Source of the DNA: Actinomycetes bacterium
GTDB lineage: Bacteria > Actinomycetota > Actinomycetes > Mycobacteriales > Mycobacteriaceae
DNA: 15,864 nucleotides
Direction of reading: 5' to 3'
Assembly (NCBI GenBank): GCA_023417985.1
Contig: JAEZDV010000147.1
Coordinates: 1-15,864 of the forward strand
Shown here: positions 6,859 to 11,980 of the stretch, piece by piece
How positions within the stretch are numbered: position 1 is the stretch's first letter
Layout: every line of letters starts with the position of its first letter
The notes under the pieces: model-generated
What the model saw: the letters and a program-made list of their open reading frames with translations, nothing else
What the model was told of the DNA's origin: nothing
Database searches by the model: none
Program-made: the position numbers and the translations under genes

Positions 6859-7122
6859 GTGAGCGCACCCACGGGCGATCCCGTTCAGGCCCCCACAACA
6901 GAACTGTTCCACGCGGCGCTGGACATGGCGCAGGCAGCGAAGGCCGGTAACGTCTCCGGCTGGCTCGCGTCCCGCTACAGCTGCGGCCGCTTCGACGACG
7001 TCGCGTTCCTCATGTCCCAGATGCTCGGCGTCCTCATCGAGAACGGCGCGATAGCCCGCGGTGTCCATCCCGCGGACGCGTGGAACGAACTACGCGAGCA
7101 GGGTGTCGACGAATTCGGCTGA
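6859..7122 (+). CDS. Small hypothetical protein, 87 residues
   Basis: I do not recognise this protein. It starts with GTG 6859 behind a very strong Shine-Dalgarno (GGAGGAGG at 6849-6856), which makes it a credible gene. After a polar, Pro/Thr-rich start (1-13) the rest looks helical: LFHAALDMAQAAKAG (17-31), then GWLASRYSCGRFDDVAFLMSQMLGVLIENGAIARG (34-68) and PADAWNELREQ. There is a single cysteine (Cys42), no signal peptide and no clear membrane helix. It lies between the nitroreductase and the UspA-like gene, so a role in the same stress response is possible but is context only. A shared palindromic operator lies upstream, and its last codons form the left arm of a long hairpin. Confidence 0.75.
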   Translation: MSAPTGDPVQAPTTELFHAALDMAQAAKAGNVSGWLASRYSCGRFDDVAFLMSQMLGVLIENGAIARGVHPADAWNELREQGVDEFG

Positions 7123-7135
7123 CACCCTGCTCGCG
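7093..7135. terminator. Long hairpin between convergent genes, probable bidirectional terminator
   Basis: A perfect 15-bp inverted repeat: cgcgagcagggtgtc (7093-7107) and gacaccctgctcgcg (7121-7135), with a 13-base loop. The left arm and loop are the last codons of the orphan gene and the loop carries the start of its TGA. It stands before the 3' end (7162) of the convergent UspA-like gene. The T-tract is poor (ttgtc), as often in actinobacterial terminators. Confidence 0.75.
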
Positions 7136-7161
7136 TTGTCGCTGTACTGCGTCCCGAGCCC

Positions 7162-8064
7162 TCAGTCCTCGACCGCGGACCGCACGACCATGACCGGGCA
7201 GTCCGCGGTCTGAATCAGTGCGTTGCTCGTGGAACCGAGCAGCAGGCCCTTGAAGCCACCCCTGCCACGGGTACCGACGACGAGCAACTGAGCGCGTTCG
7301 GCGTACTCGCTGAGCACCCGCACCGGCCGGTCACGGGCGACGACGCGCTCGACCACCACGTCCGGGTAGCGCTCCCGGTACCCCGCGAGGCGTTCGGCGA
7401 GAACGATTTCCTCCCCCGTCTGGATGCGGCTCCAGTGCGGATCTTCCGGCACCGCGCCGAGTGACGGCTGCACGCTCACGTCGCTCCACACGTTGACGGC
7501 CACGAGGGTCGCACCGCGGGCGGACGCTTCGGCGAACGCTGCCTCGACGGCTGCCTTGCACGACTCGGACCCGTCGATACCGACGACGACCGGGCCCTCG
7601 GCCGGCGGCGCCCCGTCGAGGGTGCGCCCGCGCACAACGACCACCGGCGACACCGCGTGAGATGCCACCGCTGTGGAGACCGACCCTGCGAGCAGTCCTT
7701 TGACCTCTCCGAGTCCCCGCGACCCGACGACGAGACGATCGGCATTCGCCGAGGCCGCAACCAAGGTGGATGCCACCTTGCCTTCGAGCTGTTCGGTGGT
7801 GACCTCGACGCGGCCCGATTCGTCGACGATCTGCCGGGCCATCATGGCGGCGCTCTCGAGGCGATCGTGTGCCGTCGCCTTCATCTCCTCGTGGAAACTC
7901 TGCGCGAGGTAGGGCTCCGAGTAGTAGAACGCGGGGATGTGGACGACGGTGACGATGCGCAGCGGCAGCGCACGAGCCGCTGCGGACCGTGCCGCCCAGA
8001 TCACCGCGGCGGTGGACGCCTCGGATCCGTCGACGGCGACGACGATCGGGTTGGGTTCGCTCAT
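7162..8064 (-). CDS. Universal stress protein, tandem UspA domains
   Basis: A 300-residue cytoplasmic protein with two UspA domains of about 145 residues each. Each starts with a VxVDGSE-type strand (IVVAVDGSEAS at 7-17; VVVGIDGSES at 159-168) and ends with the ATP-binding motif G-x2-G-x9-G-S: Gly114/Gly117/Gly127-Ser128 and Gly264/Gly267/Gly277-Ser278. Nucleotide binding is therefore expected. Tandem UspA proteins of this size (as Rv1996, Rv2005c, Rv2623) are typical of the mycobacterial DosR regulon. ATG 8064 fits the family start; the ribosome site (GAGAAAGG, 13 or more bases away) is weak. It lies 28 bases downstream of the LLM oxidoreductase gene on the same strand and is probably cotranscribed with it. 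Confidence 0.93.
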   Translation of the reverse strand: MSEPNPIVVAVDGSEASTAAVIWAARSAAARALPLRIVTVVHIPAFYYSEPYLAQSFHEEMKATAHDRLESAAMMARQIVDESGRVEVTTEQLEGKVASTLVAASANADRLVVGSRGLGEVKGLLAGSVSTAVASHAVSPVVVVRGRTLDGAPPAEGPVVVGIDGSESCKAAVEAAFAEASARGATLVAVNVWSDVSVQPSLGAVPEDPHWSRIQTGEEIVLAERLAGYRERYPDVVVERVVARDRPVRVLSEYAERAQLLVVGTRGRGGFKGLLLGSTSNALIQTADCPVMVVRSAVED

Positions 8065-8092
8065 CTGTGGCGGGGACCTTTCTCGGGTTGGT

Positions 8093-9133
8093 TCAGCCGC
8101 AGATCTGCCGCAGCTGTTCGATCAGTCGCACGCGCCCGGCGGTGTCGGGTGCGAGCGGGGTGACGTTGAGGGTCGTGACGCCCGATTCCGCGAACGCGGC
8201 CACCCGCTCGCGCACAAAGCCCTCCGACCCGATCAGCGACACCGCGCGGATCAGTTCGACGGGCACCGCCGCCGCGGCTTCTTCCTTCTTGCCGGACAGG
8301 TACAGATCCTGGATGACCGCGGCTTCTTTCTCGTACCCGTAGCGGATCGCGAGGTCGTTGTAGAAGTTCTTGCCCTTGGCGCCCATGCCTCCGACGTACA
8401 GCGCGACCATCGGCCGGACCCAGTCGAGCATGTACTCGACGTCGTCACCGATGGCGAGCGGAGCCTGCGCGTAGATCTGCAGCTCCCCCAGGGCGGGATC
8501 GCGCTTGGCCTTGCCCTTGGCGATGGAGTCTCCCCACACGCCCGCGGCCTTCTCGGGGAAGTAGAAGATCGGCTGCCAGCCCTCTGCGATCTCTGCGGTC
8601 ATCTCGACGTTCTTCGGCCCGAGCGAGGCGATGACGACCGGAATCCGTTCGCGCACAGGCTCATTGATGAGCTTCAGCGGCTTACCGAGGCCGGTGCCCT
8701 TCTCCGCGGGAAGCGGGATCTGGTAGTACTTGCCCTGGTGATCGACCTTCTCGCGACGCCACACCTGGCGGCAGATGTCGACGATCTCGCGGGTGCGGCC
8801 GAGGGGTGCGTTGTAGGGGACGCCGTGGAACCCTTCCATCACCTGCGGCCCGGACGCACCGATGCCGAGGACGAACCGGCCACCGGAGACGTAGTCGAGA
8901 CCCGCCGCCGTCATCGCCGTGAGCGTAGGCGTACGGGTGAACAGCTGCAGGATGCCGGAGGCGAGTTCCACGCGGGTGGTCTTCGCAGCGAGGTAACCGA
9001 GTTGGCTCACCGCGTCGAACGAATAGGCCTCGGGGACGAACACGATGTCGAGCCCGGCCCGCTCGAGGTCCGCGACCTCCGCCGCGGTCTCAGCGAATCC
9101 ACCGCTGTAGTTCAGCCCCATTCCGATGCGCAT
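8093..9133 (-). CDS. LLM-class F420-dependent oxidoreductase (Rv3520c-like)
   Basis: A luciferase-like (TIM-barrel) oxidoreductase of 346 residues, expected to use coenzyme F420; substrate unknown. Seen: N-terminal MRIGMGLNYSGG strand, ADLERAGLDIVFVPEAYSFDAVSQLGYLA (21-49), RVELASGILQLFTRTPTLTA (54-73), GLDYVSGGRFVLGIGASGPQV (78-98), EGFHGVPY, and PVVIASLGPKNVEMTAEIAEGWQP in the C-terminal half, the usual pattern of the F420-binding LLM family. It resembles the M. tuberculosis Rv3520c group, which has the same length, as far as I can judge by eye. The start ATG 9133 has AGGAG and GAGGG upstream within about 20 bases. It lies 68 bases downstream of one UspA-like gene and 28 upstream of another on the same strand. 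Confidence 0.92.
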   Translation of the reverse strand: MRIGMGLNYSGGFAETAAEVADLERAGLDIVFVPEAYSFDAVSQLGYLAAKTTRVELASGILQLFTRTPTLTAMTAAGLDYVSGGRFVLGIGASGPQVMEGFHGVPYNAPLGRTREIVDICRQVWRREKVDHQGKYYQIPLPAEKGTGLGKPLKLINEPVRERIPVVIASLGPKNVEMTAEIAEGWQPIFYFPEKAAGVWGDSIAKGKAKRDPALGELQIYAQAPLAIGDDVEYMLDWVRPMVALYVGGMGAKGKNFYNDLAIRYGYEKEAAVIQDLYLSGKKEEAAAAVPVELIRAVSLIGSEGFVRERVAAFAESGVTTLNVTPLAPDTAGRVRLIEQLRQICG

Positions 9134-9201
9134 GCGCCACCCTCACTCCTGCCGCGCAGCCGCGCGGACGCTCGTCGATAGTGCATCGCACACTACCGCC
9201 G

Positions 9202-10128
9202 TCACGTTGCCCCGGGTCGCACGACCATCACGGGGCAGGATGCCTCCCGAAGAAGTGCATTGCTCGTCGAACCCATGAGGAGCCCGGCGAAACCGCCGCG
9301 ACCACGGCTGCCGACCACGACGAGTTGCGCCTTCTCACTCCATGCCTTCAGATGCGCCCGCGGGCCGTCCACGTAGGTCTTACGGTGCACCGTGACGTCC
9401 GGGAACCGGTCGCCGAATCCGGCGAGACATTCGGACACCAGCGCGTGCTCGCTCTCCTCGAACGCCACCGGATCGAACCAGTGCGGCGACGCTTCGACGT
9501 CACCCGGCCGCATGTCGGTCCACACGTGTACCGCGACGAGGTCGACCCCGCGCCACGACGCCTCCTGGAACGCCGCCTCCACGGCCATTTCGCTCAGCGC
9601 GCTGCCGTCGACCCCGACCACGACGGGCCGATCGTCCGGTACCGGGGGCGCCGCGCCGCGCACGACGACGACCGGGCAGGCCGAGTGGCCGACCACCGCG
9701 GTGGGTGTCGATCCCACCAGCAATTCGCCGAGGCGGGTGCTGCCGGTGGCGCCGAGCACGACCATCGCAGACCGGTGCGACAGCTCTACCAGCCACTTCG
9801 CGCTCCCCGTGAGGGCGATGTCGGTGGTGGTGTGCACGTCGGGAGCCGCCGCACGCGCGGTCTCCGCCGCGGCCGTCAACAACGCGTTGGCATCTTCCTC
9901 TGCCCATTCGAACGCCTCCGAGGGCCGGAAGAAGGGGAGTTCCGACGACGGCGTCGGCGTGAGCAGCGAGGCCGGGGAGAAATCGACGGCGTGCACGAGA
10001 TGGAGGGTGAGGCCGCGCCCCGCAGCGGTCGTGGCTGCCCAGCGCACAGCACCTTCCGACGGCGGGGAACCGTCGACCCCCACCGTCACCCGGTTGCGAT
10101 CGTGGGTTGCTGCGCTCGGAGTCGTCAC
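9202..10128 (-). CDS. Universal stress protein, tandem UspA domains
   Basis: A 308-residue protein with two UspA domains. Domain 1: RVTVGVDGSPPS (13-24) to Gly126/Gly129/Gly139-Ser140. Domain 2: VVVGVDGSALSE (169-180) to Gly273/Gly276/Gly286-Ser287. Both ATP-binding motifs (G-x2-G-x9-G-S) are intact. The start taken is GTG 10128, giving a short polar leader before the first strand; the frame is open to 10230 but that extension crosses the promoter sites. No Shine-Dalgarno precedes the GTG, while TACGCT stands 6 bases upstream, so a leaderless mRNA is likely. A strong DosR box is centred 42.5 bases upstream of the GTG, the classic activator position. Probably the first gene of the three-gene set with the LLM oxidoreductase and second UspA gene. 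Confidence 0.93.
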   Translation of the reverse strand: MTTPSAATHDRNRVTVGVDGSPPSEGAVRWAATTAAGRGLTLHLVHAVDFSPASLLTPTPSSELPFFRPSEAFEWAEEDANALLTAAAETARAAAPDVHTTTDIALTGSAKWLVELSHRSAMVVLGATGSTRLGELLVGSTPTAVVGHSACPVVVVRGAAPPVPDDRPVVVGVDGSALSEMAVEAAFQEASWRGVDLVAVHVWTDMRPGDVEASPHWFDPVAFEESEHALVSECLAGFGDRFPDVTVHRKTYVDGPRAHLKAWSEKAQLVVVGSRGRGGFAGLLMGSTSNALLREASCPVMVVRPGAT

Positions 10129-10134
10129 ACGTCG

Positions 10135-10140
10135 AGCGTA
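10135..10140 (-). promoter_or_regulatory. Putative -10 element of the UspA/LLM operon (leaderless)
   Basis: On the minus strand TACGCT (TANNNT) is followed by 6 bases and the GTG at 10128, so transcription would start at the GTG. This places the centre of the DosR box at -42.5. There is no convincing -35, as expected for an activator-dependent promoter. Confidence 0.5.
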
Positions 10141-10160
10141 GACGCATTCATATGCAGCCG

Positions 10161-10180
10161 ACGGGGACTTTGGTCCCCCC
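10161..10180 (-). promoter_or_regulatory. DosR box
   Basis: The 20-mer acggggactttggtcccccc matches TTSGGGACTWWAGTCCCSAA at 15 of 20 positions; the core GGGACTTTGGTCCC differs from the consensus by one base. It is centred 42.5 bases upstream of the likely start of the minus-strand UspA gene, and 104 bases upstream of the nsrR start in the other direction, so the UspA operon is the main candidate target. Confidence 0.75.
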
Positions 10181-10225
10181 GATTCGAGAAATTGGTCAGC
10201 ACAACGGATTCCAACCGCGACTCGC

Positions 10226-10244
10226 ATCACAATTTAATTGTCAT
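10226..10244 (+). promoter_or_regulatory. AT-rich palindrome, candidate NsrR operator
   Basis: atcacaatttaattgtcat: the inner ACAATT-T-AATTGT is a perfect 6-1-6 dyad, extended by matching outer AT pairs with one mismatch between. It overlaps the proposed -35 of the nsrR-hmp operon, where a repressor would block transcription. Rrf2 proteins bind dyads of this size. I did not match it to a published NsrR consensus, so assignment rests on position and symmetry. Confidence 0.55.
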
Positions 10245-10266
10245 TTCGGATGCCGATTTATATCGT
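10238..10266 (+). promoter_or_regulatory. Putative nsrR-hmp promoter
   Basis: TTGTCA (10238-10243) and TATCGT (10261-10266) are 17 bases apart. The transcription start would fall at 10273-10274, on the ATG itself, explaining why no normally spaced Shine-Dalgarno is present (GGAG is only 2-3 bases from the ATG). The -35 lies within the palindrome at 10226-10244. The stretch 10181-10225 shows nothing further. Confidence 0.55.
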
Positions 10267-10273
10267 CCGGAGA

Positions 10274-10768
10274 ATGCAACTCACCCGGTTCACCGATCTC
10301 GGACTCCGAGTTGTCACCTACCTGGCTGCAACCCCTCCGACGGACCTGCCGAGCACCGCCCTCGTCGCCGAACGACTCGAGATGTCGTACGCACACACCA
10401 CCAAGGTCGTCGCCCGGCTGGGCGAGCTCGGCGTCGTCAGCAGCCGTCGCGGACGCGGTGGCGGCCTCGCCATCACCGAACTCGGCCGGACGGCGACGAT
10501 CGGATGGCTCACACGTCAGCTCGAAGGGCAAGGCGACGTCGTGAACTGCGAGGGGCCGACGCCGTGTCCGCTCCGGGGGAACTGCGCGCTCCGTGGCGCA
10601 CTGCGCGCAGCGCAGGACGCGTTCTACTCTGCGCTCGACACGCTCACCGTCGCAGATCTGACCACCCGCGGGAACGTTGCCGCACTCCCCCTTCCCGGGT
10701 TGCGAACCTCGCCGCCCGACCACCACGAGGAGAACACATGCCGCTCTCACCCGAATCCGGAAAAGTGA
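10274..10768 (+). CDS. nsrR: NsrR-type Rrf2-family [Fe-S] transcriptional repressor
   Basis: A 164-residue nitric-oxide-sensing repressor. Seen: the typical N-terminus MQLTRFTDLGLRVVTYLA, a winged helix-turn-helix (about 24-67) with AERLEMSYAHTTKVVARLGELGVVSSRRGRGGGL, and Cys92, Cys98 and Cys104 spaced C-x5-C-x5-C. In Streptomyces coelicolor NsrR the [4Fe-4S] ligands are Cys93, Cys99, Cys105 and Asp8 of the partner subunit; Asp8 is present here too (FTD). NO attack on the cluster releases DNA in that system. The start is ATG 10274, the canonical family start; an in-frame ATG at 10250 is less likely. The last 31 bases overlap the start of hmp, so the two genes are cotranscribed, and hmp is the obvious target. 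It is divergent from the DosR-controlled UspA operon. Confidence 0.93.
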   Translation: MQLTRFTDLGLRVVTYLAATPPTDLPSTALVAERLEMSYAHTTKVVARLGELGVVSSRRGRGGGLAITELGRTATIGWLTRQLEGQGDVVNCEGPTPCPLRGNCALRGALRAAQDAFYSALDTLTVADLTTRGNVAALPLPGLRTSPPDHHEENTCRSHPNPEK

Positions 10769-11961
10769 TCGCCGCGACGCTGCCCGCTGTCGGCGCCGCC
10801 ATCGGCGACATCACGCCGCTGTTCTACCGAAAGATGTTCGACGCTCATCCCGACCTCGAACGCGACCTGTTCAACCGCGGCAACCAGAGTCGCGGCGAGC
10901 AGCAGAAGGCACTCGCCAATTCCATCGCCGCGTTCGCAACCCTGCAACTCGATCCGGACCGGGCACGCGTCGAGTCGATCCTCTCCCGTATCGCACACAA
11001 GCACGCATCGCTCGGGATCGAGCCCGACGAGTACTGGATCGTTCACAAGCACCTGTTCGAAGCAATCGTCGAAGTTCTCGGCGAGGCTGTCACACCCGAG
11101 GTCGCGTCGGCGTGGGACGAGGTGTACTGGCTGATGGCGAACACCCTCATCGCGCTCGAAGCCGACCTCTATGCCGCTGCCGGCGTCGAGACCGGTGACG
11201 TGTGGCGGACCGTGCAGGTGATCGGCAGAAATCATCAGTCCCCCGACACGGTGTCCTTCACCCTCGCGTCGAAGGACGGCTCCCCGCTTCCGGCTTTCCG
11301 CCCCGGGCAATACCTTTCGGTAGCAGTCCAGCTTCCCGACGGAGCGCGTCAGATCCGGCAGTACAGCCTGTCCAGCGCTCCCTCGCAAGACCATTGGCGC
11401 ATCACCATCAAGCGCGTCCTCGCCACCACGGACCTCGACGGAACAGCACTCCCCGCCGGTGAGGTCTCGAACTTCCTGTTCGACAACGTCTTCGAAGGCG
11501 ATACCCTCGAGGTGACCACACCGTTCGGAGATCTGGTGCTTCCGGAGGACGACAGTCCGATCTTCCTCGCCTCTGCCGGCATCGGATGCACACCGATGAT
11601 CGGCATGCTCGACCACCTCGCCGAAACGGGCGACGAACGCCGGATCTCGATCCTGCACGCCGACCGGTCTCCCGCGAGCCACGCCCACCGCCGTGAACTC
11701 GAAACGCTTGTCGAACGGCTCCCGTCCGCCTCGGTGCACCGCTGGTACGAGGATCTCGGCGTGCGGCAGCCGTTGGAGACCATCCGGATCGGACGTGCCG
11801 ACATCTCGGATCTTCCGCTCGACCCCACCACGCAGGCGTACCTGTGCGGTCCGTTGCCGTTCATGCTTTCGCTCCGTGAGGCACTCATCGCGCGGAACGT
11901 GCCGGCCGAGAACATCCGCTACGAAGTGTTCGGGCCGGACAGCTGGAGTCCTGCGTCCTGA
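10738..11961 (+). CDS. hmp: Flavohemoglobin, nitric oxide dioxygenase
   Basis: A 407-residue cytosolic enzyme that converts NO and O2 to nitrate using NAD(P)H. The globin domain (1-145) has distal Tyr30 (B10 position, LFYRKMF), a Gln55/Gln56 near E7/E11, and proximal His89 in AHKHASLGI. The FAD domain (about 152-265) has PFRPGQYLS-type FRPGQYLSV (187-195) and the R-x-Y-S motif Arg207-Tyr209-Ser210. The NAD domain (about 272-407) has GIGCTPM (281-287), YLCGPLPFM (368-376) and the C-terminal YEVFGP (395-400). The length is normal (E. coli Hmp 396). ATG 10738 has GAGGAG about 8 bases upstream. It overlaps nsrR by 31 bases and should be derepressed by NO. The gene converges on the P-type ATPase gene with 19 bases between stops. 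Confidence 0.97.
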   Translation: MPLSPESGKVIAATLPAVGAAIGDITPLFYRKMFDAHPDLERDLFNRGNQSRGEQQKALANSIAAFATLQLDPDRARVESILSRIAHKHASLGIEPDEYWIVHKHLFEAIVEVLGEAVTPEVASAWDEVYWLMANTLIALEADLYAAAGVETGDVWRTVQVIGRNHQSPDTVSFTLASKDGSPLPAFRPGQYLSVAVQLPDGARQIRQYSLSSAPSQDHWRITIKRVLATTDLDGTALPAGEVSNFLFDNVFEGDTLEVTTPFGDLVLPEDDSPIFLASAGIGCTPMIGMLDHLAETGDERRISILHADRSPASHAHRRELETLVERLPSASVHRWYEDLGVRQPLETIRIGRADISDLPLDPTTQAYLCGPLPFMLSLREALIARNVPAENIRYEVFGPDSWSPAS

Positions 11962-11980
11962 CGACACGACTCGTCGCCGC

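Noticed and set aside
7144..7160. GTCCCGAG, a DosR half-site
   Set aside because: It lies between the 3' ends of convergent genes, not in a promoter, and the other arm is missing.
8068..8089. GGGGACCTTT, a DosR-like left half-site between the LLM and UspA genes
   Set aside because: The right arm is not conserved, the gap is only 28 bases, and the genes look cotranscribed; chance is likely.
7937..9181. Open frame of about 414 codons opposite the UspA and LLM genes
   Set aside because: Antisense shadow of two well-supported genes with low-complexity composition and no motif.
9178..9196. TAGTG/CACTA inverted repeat before the LLM gene
   Set aside because: Only 5-bp arms with a 7-base spacer; not distinguishable from chance.
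11962..11980. Short GACGA/TCGTC hairpin between hmp and mgtA
   Set aside because: Five-base stem without T-tract; no support as a terminator.
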